From contig CAUJHW010000001.1 of assembly GCA_963205005.1 (NCBI GenBank), positions 1 to 64,000 of the forward strand: a DNA stretch of 64,000 bases, in the 5' to 3' direction. Position 1 is the first letter of the stretch, and every line of letters starts with the position of its first letter. The position numbers and the translations under genes are program-made. Below the pieces are notes generated by a model that ran no database searches, was not told where the DNA came from, and worked only from the letters and a program-made list of their open reading frames with translations. Shown in pieces: positions 25,488 to 33,779 of the stretch. The stretch is from Pseudomonadota bacterium. Its GTDB lineage: Bacteria > Pseudomonadota > Alphaproteobacteria > Caulobacterales > Caulobacteraceae.

Positions 25488-26027
25488 TCATCCCTTCAGG
25501 TCCGCCAGCGCCGTGCGAAGCGCGCGGCGACCGCGACCGAGCAGGCTTTCCAGGGCCTCCACGCTGACGCCCATGATCTTCGCGGCCTCGATGTTGCCGA
25601 GATCCTGATAGTGGCAGAGCACGATGGCCTCGCGCTGCCGGTCCGGAAGCGCCTGCAGGGCGGCGGAGACGCGGCGACCGGTCTCCAGCGCGAGCAGTCC
25701 GCGATCCGGACCCGGCCCCTCGTCTATCTGGTCCGGCGGTTCCGCATGGGCCACCTCGCGCCGTCGGCGGAGCCGGTCGTAGCAGAGATTCAGCGCCACC
25801 CGGTGCAGCCAGGTGTCGAAGCGCGCGGCGCCCGGCCGCCAGCGAGGCGCCTGCTTCCAGACCCGCAGGAAGGCCTCCTGCGCCACATCCTCGGCGGCGG
25901 ACGCGTCGCCCAGCATCCGCCCGGCCAGCGACAACAGCCGGGGGAGTTTGCGCGCGACGAGGGCGCGCACGGCCGCCGGGTCGCCCGCCGCCACCCGCGT
26001 CAGGAGCGCCTCGTCCGGATCTCCCAA
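25488..26027 (-). CDS. ECF-type RNA polymerase sigma factor
   Basis: A 179-residue sigma-70 family protein. The TTG start at 26027 is backed by GGGGAG eight bases upstream. Region 2 is ALVARKLPRLLSLAGRMLGD..AEDVAQEAFLRVWKQA with the helix FDTWLHRVALNLCYDRLRRR, and region 4 is LQALPDRQREAIVLCHYQDLGNIEAAKIMGVSVEALESLLGRGRRAL. It lacks sigma-3 and region 1, as ECF factors do. It leads an operon with a likely anti-sigma factor and a metal-resistance-like periplasmic protein, suggesting an envelope or metal stress response. The target promoter is unknown. Confidence 0.9.
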   Translation of the reverse strand: MGDPDEALLTRVAAGDPAAVRALVARKLPRLLSLAGRMLGDASAAEDVAQEAFLRVWKQAPRWRPGAARFDTWLHRVALNLCYDRLRRRREVAHAEPPDQIDEGPGPDRGLLALETGRRVSAALQALPDRQREAIVLCHYQDLGNIEAAKIMGVSVEALESLLGRGRRALRTALADLKG

Positions 26028-26050
26028 GCCTAGCGCTCCCCAGGAGGCGC

Positions 26051-26506
26051 TTATTCGGAGCCTGGTCCACGCATCCTCTGCTGCATCATGAGTAACTCGC
26101 CCTTGGAGAGCCAGCCGTCCTTGTTGGTGTCGGCCATGTCGAACCTTTGCTGGGTCATCGCGCCCATCTCGGCCAGGGTGACCGCGCCGTCCTTGTTGAC
26201 GTCGAGCCGCATCAGCCCGCCGCCTGGCCCACGACGAGGACCATCCCCGCGCGGCTGGCCGCCGGACGCTTCGGCGCGCGCGGTGACGGCATCGACTTCG
26301 GCCTGGGTGACCTTGCCATCCTTGTTGGAATCCATCCGCGAGAACATCCGGCCCTGGCGTTCGCCCTGCGCGGCCTTGAACTCGGCGAGCGTGACCTTGC
26401 CGTCCCGGTCGGCGTCCGGATTCGGCGGTGAGCCGCCGGGCCCCGGCTGAGCCTGGGCGACGGTTGCGAGCAGGGTCGCGACAGCGGCGATAGCGAAAAA
26501 CTTCAT
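26051..26506 (-). CDS. Secreted EF-hand protein
   Basis: A 151-residue protein from ATG 26506, with a signal peptide (MKFFAIAAVATLLATVAQA). Four EF-hand loops of the D-x-D/N-x-D-G type are visible: DADRDGKVTLAEF, DSNKDGKVTQAEV, DVNKDGAVTLAEM and DTNKDGWLSKGEL. Each supplies the usual five or six oxygen ligands, so Ca2+ binding is likely. The linker between the second and third hands is rich in Gly, Arg and Pro. The role is unknown; such periplasmic calcium binders are common in Caulobacterales. It ends 23 bases upstream of the ECF sigma start on the same strand and may be cotranscribed with it. Confidence 0.85.
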   Translation of the reverse strand: MKFFAIAAVATLLATVAQAQPGPGGSPPNPDADRDGKVTLAEFKAAQGERQGRMFSRMDSNKDGKVTQAEVDAVTARAEASGGQPRGDGPRRGPGGGLMRLDVNKDGAVTLAEMGAMTQQRFDMADTNKDGWLSKGELLMMQQRMRGPGSE

Positions 26507-26594
26507 GGGTCCTCGGCAGTTCATGGACACGCCCCTTGTCCCTTCAACGAAGCCCAGCGGTCTTTCCGTCGCCGGGCTGGAGACCTGACCGGCC

Positions 26595-29471
26595 TTAGGA
26601 CGTCACCAGCGCCAGATAGGCCGCCCGCGCCGCAGCCTGGGCCTTCGTCAGGCGGGTCTGCAGCGATCTGAAAGTCCTCGCCTCGCCGGCTCGCGCCAGC
26701 AGGGCCTGGAACGCCTTTGGTTCCTGGCCCGGATCCGGATTGTCGCCCAGCGCCACCTTGAGCAGCTGGGTGAGGTCCTGCTGCAGGCGCCAGGCCTCGG
26801 CCAGGGCAGCCAGGGGCGCCGGATCGGCAAGGGCCGCCTCGCCCATCGCCGCGAGCGCCTCGGCGGTGTTCGGCCTGAGCGGCCCGCCGGCATCGGCATG
26901 GACAAGCTGCAGGAACTGGGCGGCGAACTCGATGTCCACCATGCCACCGGGACCGAGCTTCAGGTCCCAGGGCCCCTTCGGCGGGCGCTCGCGCTCAAGC
27001 AGGTCGCGCATCTCGCGGACGTCATGGGCCGTGCGCGCCAGGTCGCGGGGACGGCGTAGCGCTGCTTCGATGGCGCCCTGCGCATCGACGGCAAATTCCG
27101 CCGTGGTCGCCCAGACCACCCGGGCGCGGGTCAGGGCCAGCAGTTCCCAGGTCTCCGCCTCGCCCTGGTAGTAGTCACCGAAGGCCGCGAAGCTCACCGC
27201 CACTGGCCCCTTGGTGCCCGAGGGGCGCAGCTGCATGTCCACCTCGTAGAGTTGCCCCTCGGCGGTCGGACTGGACAGGGCGGCGATCAGCCGCTGGGTG
27301 AAGCGGCCGAAGAAGGTGGAGGCGTCCCAGCCCTTCAGCGCCGAGGTCGCCACCGGATCGTGCGCCCGGTAGACCGTCATCAGGTCCAGGTCGGAACTGG
27401 CGCTCATCTCGCGCGAGCCGCACTTTCCCAGCGCCACCACGGCCACGTCGCCCGGAAAGTCTCCCCCCAGGCGGACCGCTTCGGCCAGGGCGGCAGGCGC
27501 CAGGGTCTCGATACAGAGGTCGGCGAGGTCGGCGAAGGCGCGCCCGGCGCATTCGGCGGTCGCGGTCCCGCTCATCACCTGCACCCCCACCCGGAAGGCC
27601 TGTTCGCGGTGTAGCCGGCGGACCACGTCCATGGCCGCCTCGAAGCCGCCGGCGCGGCCGACAGCGCGCTGCATGTCGGCCCGCTCGGCGGTGATCTCGA
27701 TTTCGGAAAAGAAGTCCGGATCGACCATGGCGTCGATGGCGGCCGGCCGCCGGGCGAGCGTGTTGGCCAGCTTCGGGGCGAAGGCCAGCACCTGGACCAC
27801 CAGTTCGAACAGCCGCGGCTGGGCCAGGAACAGCGACTGGAGCTGCACGCCCGTGGAAAGCCCGCCGAAGAAGTCACAGAACCGGTTGAAGGCGGTGTCA
27901 GGCGCGCCGGTGGCCTGGGCTGCCTCCAGCAGGCGCGGGGCCAGGCGTGTGAACAGCTCCCGGCCCCGCTCGGTCCGGGTCGCGGGCGAATGACCGTGGT
28001 GCCAGGCGCGGATGGTCTGTGAGACCCGCGGCGGGTCGGAAAAGCCCATACGCCTGATGGTGGCCAGGGTCTCCGGGTCGTCATCCACGCCGGTGAATAC
28101 CAGGCTGCCGAAGCGCGAGGACAACGCCTCCTCTTCGGCGAACAGTTCGCCGTAGCGGGCGTTCACCGCCTTCAGGGTGCGGGTGACCGTGGCGTCGAAG
28201 CTGCGAAGCTGTTCGAAGCCGGCCAGGGCGGCGACCCGACGCCGTTCGCCATCCGACTCCGGGAGCCGGTGGGTCTGCTCGTCGGCGATCATCTGGATAC
28301 GGTGCTCGACCGCGCGCAGCCACACATAGGCGTCCGTCAACTCGGTCCCCGTGGCCGGGGCAACATGGCCGGCGGCGACCAGGGCGCGGAGCGCGTCCAG
28401 GGTGCGGTTGCTGCGCAGCTCCGGATGGCGGCCGCCCAGGATCAGCTGCTGGGTCTGGACGTAGAATTCGATCTCCCGGATCCCGCCCCGGCCAAGCTTC
28501 AGGTCCACCCCGGCGGCGGTCACGCGTTCGTCCACCTTGAAGGTGTGGATCTGGCGCTTGATCGAATGGATGTCGGCGATCGAGGCGAAGTCCAGGTTCT
28601 TGCGCCAGATGTAGGGGATCAGTTCGCCCAGGAACGCCGCCGCGGCCAGGCGGTCGCCGGCGCAGGCGCGAGCCTTGATGAAGGCCGCCCGCTCCCAGTT
28701 CTGGCCGACCGTCTCGTAGTATTCCAGCGCCGCCGGCACCGGCATCGCCGGCGGCGTCGAGGACGGATCGGGCCTTAGCCGCAGGTCCATCCGGAAGACA
28801 TAGCCGTCGCCGGTCTTCGCCTGCATCAGGTCGGAGACCCGCTGGGTGAGCCGTACGGCGAAGGCGAGCGTCTCGACGCCGGACGCCAGGACCTCGGCCA
28901 CGGCCTCGGGCTCGAAGAAAACCGAGACATCGATGTCGCTGGAATAGTTCAGCTCGAAGGCGCCCTGCTTGCCCATGGCGATGCAGAACCAGCCCGGGAC
29001 GGGACCTTGGTCACCCTCGCCCAGCCGCAGCAGCCGCCCGGCCGCGAGCTCAGTGCGGGCCGCCGCGCAGAGCGCCGCCGCCACCGCCGCGTCGGCGAAG
29101 CGGGTCAGGGCCCCGGTGACCTGGTCGAGGTCCCAGACACCGCCCAGGTCCGCCAGCGCCGTCAGCAGGTGCAGTTCCTGCTTGAGACGCCGAAGCGGCG
29201 TCATCGCCGCATCAGCCTCAAGCTCCGACACCGCAGCGGTGCGCGCCAGAATGTCCTCAAGCCGCGCATCGGGGTCGGACTTGATCAGGTCGGCCAGCCG
29301 GGCGGGATCACGCCGCGCCAGTCCCGTGAGATAGGGCGAGGCAGCGAACACCGGGGCCAGGGCGGGCCAGGCGGCCTCGATCGGCGTGGCGGACGCGGTG
29401 TCGGCCAGAACCCCACGGATACGCTCCGCCGCCTTAGTGTCTATCACCGGTCCGCAGGGCTTCAGGTCCAT
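26595..29471 (-). CDS. glnE: Bifunctional glutamine synthetase adenylyltransferase/deadenylase
   Basis: A 958-residue protein, the usual GlnE length, with two nucleotidyltransferase domains. The N-terminal adenylyl-removase domain has YSSDIDVSVFFEP (about residue 180), and the C-terminal adenylylating domain has GSREMSASSDLDLMTVY (about residue 688). Each is followed by a helical GlnD-PII-UTase-like regulatory region. GlnE adds or removes AMP on glutamine synthetase in response to PII state. It is last in a minus-strand series degP, response regulator, histidine kinase, glnE with 9-base gaps, an unusual partner set for a nitrogen regulator. Confidence 0.95.
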   Translation of the reverse strand: MDLKPCGPVIDTKAAERIRGVLADTASATPIEAAWPALAPVFAASPYLTGLARRDPARLADLIKSDPDARLEDILARTAAVSELEADAAMTPLRRLKQELHLLTALADLGGVWDLDQVTGALTRFADAAVAAALCAAARTELAAGRLLRLGEGDQGPVPGWFCIAMGKQGAFELNYSSDIDVSVFFEPEAVAEVLASGVETLAFAVRLTQRVSDLMQAKTGDGYVFRMDLRLRPDPSSTPPAMPVPAALEYYETVGQNWERAAFIKARACAGDRLAAAAFLGELIPYIWRKNLDFASIADIHSIKRQIHTFKVDERVTAAGVDLKLGRGGIREIEFYVQTQQLILGGRHPELRSNRTLDALRALVAAGHVAPATGTELTDAYVWLRAVEHRIQMIADEQTHRLPESDGERRRVAALAGFEQLRSFDATVTRTLKAVNARYGELFAEEEALSSRFGSLVFTGVDDDPETLATIRRMGFSDPPRVSQTIRAWHHGHSPATRTERGRELFTRLAPRLLEAAQATGAPDTAFNRFCDFFGGLSTGVQLQSLFLAQPRLFELVVQVLAFAPKLANTLARRPAAIDAMVDPDFFSEIEITAERADMQRAVGRAGGFEAAMDVVRRLHREQAFRVGVQVMSGTATAECAGRAFADLADLCIETLAPAALAEAVRLGGDFPGDVAVVALGKCGSREMSASSDLDLMTVYRAHDPVATSALKGWDASTFFGRFTQRLIAALSSPTAEGQLYEVDMQLRPSGTKGPVAVSFAAFGDYYQGEAETWELLALTRARVVWATTAEFAVDAQGAIEAALRRPRDLARTAHDVREMRDLLERERPPKGPWDLKLGPGGMVDIEFAAQFLQLVHADAGGPLRPNTAEALAAMGEAALADPAPLAALAEAWRLQQDLTQLLKVALGDNPDPGQEPKAFQALLARAGEARTFRSLQTRLTKAQAAARAAYLALVTS

Positions 29472-29480
29472 GGCTCGGTC

Positions 29481-30887
29481 CTAGGCCCTCGGCAGGATGA
29501 ACGCCACGCGCAGGCCGGGGCCCATCTCGCCCACCTTGCCCGGCCCTTCGGACAGTTCCACCCGCCCGCCGTGCGCCTCGGCTACCGCGGCGACCAGCGA
29601 CAGGCCCAGCCCGGCCCCCGGCTGGTTGCGGCTATTCTCCAGTCTCACGAAGCGCTGGATCACCCGTTCGCGATCCTCGTCGGGCACGCCTGGGCCGGTG
29701 TCGGTCACCGAGAACTCCACCTCGCCCGACGAACGCCGGCGGACACGCAGCATGATCGCCCCGCCCGGGGGTGTGTACTTCACGGCGTTGTCCAGCAGGT
29801 TGGCCAGGGCCTGGGCCAGGAACTCGCGGTTGCCCCGGACCTTCAGGTCGCGGGCCACCTCGGAGGCGTACTCCAGGTTTTTCTCCTCGCAGAACGGCTC
29901 ATAGAGCTCGGAGATGTCGGCCGCGATCTCGCCCGGATCGAAGACCGCCTGGTTCGGCGCCTGGCCGGCCGCCTGAAGGCGGGCGATGGAGAGGACCGCG
30001 CCGAAGGTCTTCAGCACCCCGTCAGTATCTTCCAGCGCCTGGGCCAGGGCCTCTTCGGCGTTGCCCTTGCCGGCCTCTACGTCGATGTAGGCCGCCTCCA
30101 GCCTTGCCCGGAGGCGGGTCAGCGGCGAGCGCAGGTCATGGGCGATGGCGTCGCCGGCATGCTTGTGGCCGGCCATGGACCGTTCGAGACGATCCAGCAT
30201 GTCGTTCACGCCCTGGGCCAGATCGTCGAACTCGTCGCGGGCGCCGCGGACGTGGGCGCGCACCCCGGTCTCGCCATTGCGGACCCGCTCGACCACGTCG
30301 ATCAGGCTGACCATGCTGCGCGAGACGTTGCGGCTGACCAGGACACCGCCTGCCAGGCCCAGGAGCACCACCAGCAGGCCCGCCGCCTGGAGCGCGCCGA
30401 CAATCTTCGCGATGTAGGCCTCGTCCTCGCCGGCGTCGGCGCCGACGAACAGGATCTCGCCGCCGCCCAGCTTCTCCTGCAGGCCGCGGGCGGGATGCTT
30501 GATCGGTCGGCCCTGCGGATCGGCGTCGGTGACCTGGAAACTCGCCCACTCCGGTTCTCCGTGGAACCCCTCCACCGGCGACTGCTCGATCGATCCGGAG
30601 ATACGGCGGCCGTCTTTGGTGAGCAGCAGGTAGAGGAACGGTTTTTCGCTGGCCGCGCGCTCGATCAGCGACTGGTTGACCGCGTTGATCCCGGCCCGGT
30701 CGTAGACGTCGGACAGCGAACGCATCTCGCGGCGGATCTCGCGGTCGGTGCGGCGCGTCGCCTCGCCGGCGGTCGCGACATAGATGTAGGCCAGGAACGC
30801 GGACGCCGCGCTGGCGAACAGCGCGAGGAATAGCAGCGTCAGCCGGAACGGCGTGGTCCGGAAGATGCGGGGCAGTCGCACGGCCAT
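29481..30887 (-). CDS. Sensor histidine kinase (EnvZ/OmpR-class)
   Basis: A 468-residue kinase with two membrane helices (FRLTLLFLALFASAASAFLAY and ALQAAGLLVVLLGLAGGVLV). A periplasmic sensor part of about 115 residues lies between them, with a HAMP domain near 180-235. HisKA has phospho-acceptor His250 (DAIAHDLRSPLTRLRARLE), and HATPase boxes are NLLDNAVKYT, DTGPGVPDED and GAGLGLSLV. It is encoded 9 bases after its OmpR-type regulator and downstream of degP, so it probably senses envelope state. The ligand is not readable. The 9-base gap to glnE suggests one transcript. Confidence 0.92.
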   Translation of the reverse strand: MAVRLPRIFRTTPFRLTLLFLALFASAASAFLAYIYVATAGEATRRTDREIRREMRSLSDVYDRAGINAVNQSLIERAASEKPFLYLLLTKDGRRISGSIEQSPVEGFHGEPEWASFQVTDADPQGRPIKHPARGLQEKLGGGEILFVGADAGEDEAYIAKIVGALQAAGLLVVLLGLAGGVLVSRNVSRSMVSLIDVVERVRNGETGVRAHVRGARDEFDDLAQGVNDMLDRLERSMAGHKHAGDAIAHDLRSPLTRLRARLEAAYIDVEAGKGNAEEALAQALEDTDGVLKTFGAVLSIARLQAAGQAPNQAVFDPGEIAADISELYEPFCEEKNLEYASEVARDLKVRGNREFLAQALANLLDNAVKYTPPGGAIMLRVRRRSSGEVEFSVTDTGPGVPDEDRERVIQRFVRLENSRNQPGAGLGLSLVAAVAEAHGGRVELSEGPGKVGEMGPGLRVAFILPRA

Positions 30888-30896
30888 GCCTTGGCG

Positions 30897-31568
30897 CTAC
30901 GCGTCGAGCCGGTAGCCCGCGCCGCGCACGGTCTGCAGCATCGGCCGGTCGAAGCCCTTGTCGATCTTGGAACGCAGCCGGGAGATGTGCACGTCGATGA
31001 CGTTGGTCTGGGGGTCGAAGTGGTAGTGCCAGACTTTCTCCAGCAGCATGGTGCGGGTCACCGACTGACCGGCGTGGCGCATCATGAATTCCAGCAGCTG
31101 GAACTCACGCGGCTGCAGGTCGATCTCCTTGCCAGAGCGGTGCACCGTGCGGGCGATCAGGTCCATTTCCAGCTCGCCCACCTTTAGCAGGGTGTGGACC
31201 GAACCGGTATCGCGCCGGCGCGCCAGCGCCTCGATGCGGGCGATCAGTTCGGGAAAGGCATAGGGCTTGACCAGATAGTCGTCGCCGCCGGCCTGCAGGC
31301 CGTCGACCCGGTCGCCCACCTCGCCCAGGGCCGAGAGGAACAGCACCGGCGTGCGGTCGCCCTCGCGGCGCAGGGTCTCCACCAGCTGGATGCCGTCCAT
31401 CTTCGGCATCATCCGGTCGACGACCATGACGTCGAACTCGCCATCGCGGGCCGCGGTGAGACCGGCCTCGCCGTCATGACCGCGGGTGCAGTCATGACCC
31501 GCTTCCGTCAGGCCGCGGGCCATGGCTTCGGCCGCTTCCAGGTCGTCCTCGACGATCAGGATCCGCAT
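30897..31568 (-). CDS. OmpR/PhoB-family response regulator
   Basis: A 223-residue regulator. The receiver domain has the acidic pair EDD (7-9), Asp51 as phospho-acceptor (VVDRMMPKMDG), and the usual downstream Ser/Thr (FLSALGE) and Lys (LVKPYAF). The C-terminal winged helix is of OmpR type (LQPREFQLLEFMMRH, then NVIDVHISRLRSKID and TVRGAGYRL). It is paired with the kinase gene 9 bases downstream and follows degP by 30 bases. Together they look like an envelope-stress two-component unit carrying its own protease, but the targets are inferred only from context. Confidence 0.93.
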   Translation of the reverse strand: MRILIVEDDLEAAEAMARGLTEAGHDCTRGHDGEAGLTAARDGEFDVMVVDRMMPKMDGIQLVETLRREGDRTPVLFLSALGEVGDRVDGLQAGGDDYLVKPYAFPELIARIEALARRRDTGSVHTLLKVGELEMDLIARTVHRSGKEIDLQPREFQLLEFMMRHAGQSVTRTMLLEKVWHYHFDPQTNVIDVHISRLRSKIDKGFDRPMLQTVRGAGYRLDA

Positions 31569-31598
31569 GTGATTCCCGTCCCTTGTCCGGGCGGGAGC

Positions 31599-33182
31599 CT
31601 AGCCTGAAATCTTGATCGGCAGGAAGGCGGTGCGGCCACTGCGCAGGACGCCGACCAGAACGCTGGTGCGACCGGCTTTCCTGGCGGCGTCGACCGCCGC
31701 CGCGAGGTCGGCCGGACTGGCCACCGCGCGGTCGTTGGCGCGGGTGATCACATCGCCCCGCCGCAGGCCCTTGGCGCCGGCGTCGGAGTCCTGGTCCACC
31801 GTTTCCACCAGAGCCCCGCGGACGTCAGCCGGCAGGTTCAGCCGGGTGCGCGCCGCATCGTCCAGCGCGCCGACCGTCATGCCGAGCACGGGAGGAGCCT
31901 TGGCGAGCGCGCCCGCGCCGGGAGCGGCCCGGCCGCCAGGACCGCCGGGGCTGTTGTCGTTCGACGCCAGCTCCTTCTCGGACGGCCGGACGCCGGAGCG
32001 GATGTCGACGACGCGCTTCTTGCCTTCGCGGATCACGTCGAGGCGCAGCACCTCGCCGGCGCGGACGCGGGCCACCTGACGGGTCAGCTCGGACGAGCTC
32101 TTCACCAGGGCGCCATTGACCGAAACCACCACATCGCCGACCTGCAGACCGGCCCGGGCGGACGGACCGCCGGGCGAGAGATCGGCGACGATCGCGCCCT
32201 TCTGGTCGCCCAGGCCCTGGGCCTCAGCCATCTCGGGCGTGAAGTTCTGGATCGTCGCGCCGATGTAGCCGCGCTCGATCTTGCCGCCGTTGATCAGTTG
32301 CTTGGTCACCGTCTCGGCGACCTCGGAGGGGATGGCGAAGCCGATGCCGACCGAGCCGCCCGACGGCGAGAAGATCGCCGTGTTCACACCGATCACCCGA
32401 CCGTAGACGTCGAAGGTCGGGCCGCCCGAGTTGCCGCGGTTGATGGGCGCATCGATCTGGATGTAGTCGACGAAGGTCTCGCCGATGTCGCGACCGTAGG
32501 CCGAGACAATGCCGGCCGTGGCCGTGCCGCCGAGGCCGAAGGGGTTGCCGACCGTGATCACCCAGTCGCCGACCCGCGGCTTGCCGGCGTTCTCGAAGTT
32601 GACGAACGGGAACGGCCCGCGGCCGCCCTTCACCTTGAGCACGGCGAGGTCGGTGGCCTCGTCGCGGCCCACGACCTCGGCCTCGAGCTCGCTCTCGTCC
32701 TTGAGCACCACCTTGATGGTCTCGGCGTTTTCGACGACGTGGTTGTTGGTGACGATGTAGCCGTCCGCCGAGATGAAGAAGCCTGAGCCCGAGGACTGCT
32801 GGGTCGGCAGGCGGGGCTGGCCGCGCTCGGCGCGGCCGCCGGGTTCGCCGGGGCCGTCATCCTCGCCCTGGGGCCCGCGCGGAACACCGGGGAAGGGCAG
32901 GCCGCCGAAGCCAGGGATCTGGCGGAGCGCAGCCGGATCGACGCGGCTGGTCACGTTGATCGACACCACGGCGGGCGAAACCCGGTCGAAGATATCGGCG
33001 AAGGACATCGGCGCGCCCGGCGGCGGCGCGAAGATCGGCGCCGTCGAGGCCTTGATCAGTCCGCCCTGGGGCATTCCGGCATGCGCCGAAGGCAGCTGCA
33101 CGCCGGCCCCGGCCACCGCGGCGGCCATGACGCCGGCGCCGGCGATCGCACCCAGCAGATATCCAGTCTTCTTGGTCGTCAT
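31599..33182 (-). CDS. degP: Periplasmic serine protease of the DegP/HtrA family
   Basis: A 527-residue protein from ATG 33182, with an N-terminal membrane/signal segment (LLGAIAGAGVMAAAVAGAGV). The S1C protease domain has the triad His148 (TNNHVVENAE), Asp178 (EATDLAVLKV) and Ser252 (NRGNSGGPTF). Two PDZ domains follow, the first near 290-385 (GYIGATIQNFT), the second at the C-terminus, separated by a Gly/Pro-rich linker. A Gly/Pro-rich loop at about 100-128 precedes the His, as in the LA loop of DegP. It degrades or refolds misfolded periplasmic proteins. A downstream start at 33260 was rejected because it adds an arginine-rich non-signal stretch. It leads the series with the two-component pair and glnE. 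Confidence 0.93.
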   Translation of the reverse strand: MTTKKTGYLLGAIAGAGVMAAAVAGAGVQLPSAHAGMPQGGLIKASTAPIFAPPPGAPMSFADIFDRVSPAVVSINVTSRVDPAALRQIPGFGGLPFPGVPRGPQGEDDGPGEPGGRAERGQPRLPTQQSSGSGFFISADGYIVTNNHVVENAETIKVVLKDESELEAEVVGRDEATDLAVLKVKGGRGPFPFVNFENAGKPRVGDWVITVGNPFGLGGTATAGIVSAYGRDIGETFVDYIQIDAPINRGNSGGPTFDVYGRVIGVNTAIFSPSGGSVGIGFAIPSEVAETVTKQLINGGKIERGYIGATIQNFTPEMAEAQGLGDQKGAIVADLSPGGPSARAGLQVGDVVVSVNGALVKSSSELTRQVARVRAGEVLRLDVIREGKKRVVDIRSGVRPSEKELASNDNSPGGPGGRAAPGAGALAKAPPVLGMTVGALDDAARTRLNLPADVRGALVETVDQDSDAGAKGLRRGDVITRANDRAVASPADLAAAVDAARKAGRTSVLVGVLRSGRTAFLPIKISG

Positions 33183-33326
33183 CAGTCTTCGTTTCCCTCG
33201 GCGCGTCCATGGGGAGGCGGACTCGCCTGAACAACCTAGGTCGGCTGCACCGAAGTGCAACGCCCCTCAAACTACCTTTAGGTCACCGATGGCCCCGCAT
33301 CACGTCCAATCTTGGGCGCAATCGTG

Positions 33327-33779
33327 TCAGGGTGTTTCGTCCTCGCCGAGGTGCTGCAACCGTTGCGTTTCAGCCGGGGTCAGCTCGGTCTCAGGCGGGC
33401 GCCGGCGCAGCCGCGCGAACAGCAGCGCCGCCCCCAGCAGAACCACCAGGAAGGGGCCTCCCCAAAGGGCCAGATTGCCGGCCGAGAAGCTGGGTGTCAG
33501 CAGCACGAACTCGCCGTAGCGGTCGGTGAGGAAGCGCTTGATCTCGGCCTCGCCCTTGCCGGCCTTCACCTGCTCGCGGACGATCTGGCGCAGGTCCTGG
33601 GCCAGTTCAGCCTCACTGTCGTCGATCGACTCGTTCTGGCAGACCAGGCAGCGAACATCGCGGAAGATGGCCCGGGCCTGAGCCTCCTGGGCGGGGTCGG
33701 GCAGCCGCTCCGCCGGATCCGAGGCCGCAGCGATGCAAGCCACCCCCGCCAGGGCCGCGAACAGGGCGCGCAGCCTCAT
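33327..33779 (-). CDS. ccmH: Cytochrome c maturation protein CcmH (CycL)
   Basis: A 150-residue protein with a signal peptide, the redox motif RCLVCQ (Cys44, Cys47) and a C-terminal membrane helix (LALWGGPFLVVLLGAALLFA). In System I cytochrome c biogenesis it reduces the apocytochrome CxxCH cysteines and presents them to the CcmF/H/I heme ligation complex. It overlaps ccmF by four bases (33776-33779) and is the last gene of the ccmIEFH series. The motif and length match the family fully. The separate thioredoxin CcmG is not encoded here. Confidence 0.95.
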   Translation of the reverse strand: MRLRALFAALAGVACIAAASDPAERLPDPAQEAQARAIFRDVRCLVCQNESIDDSEAELAQDLRQIVREQVKAGKGEAEIKRFLTDRYGEFVLLTPSFSAGNLALWGGPFLVVLLGAALLFARLRRRPPETELTPAETQRLQHLGEDETP

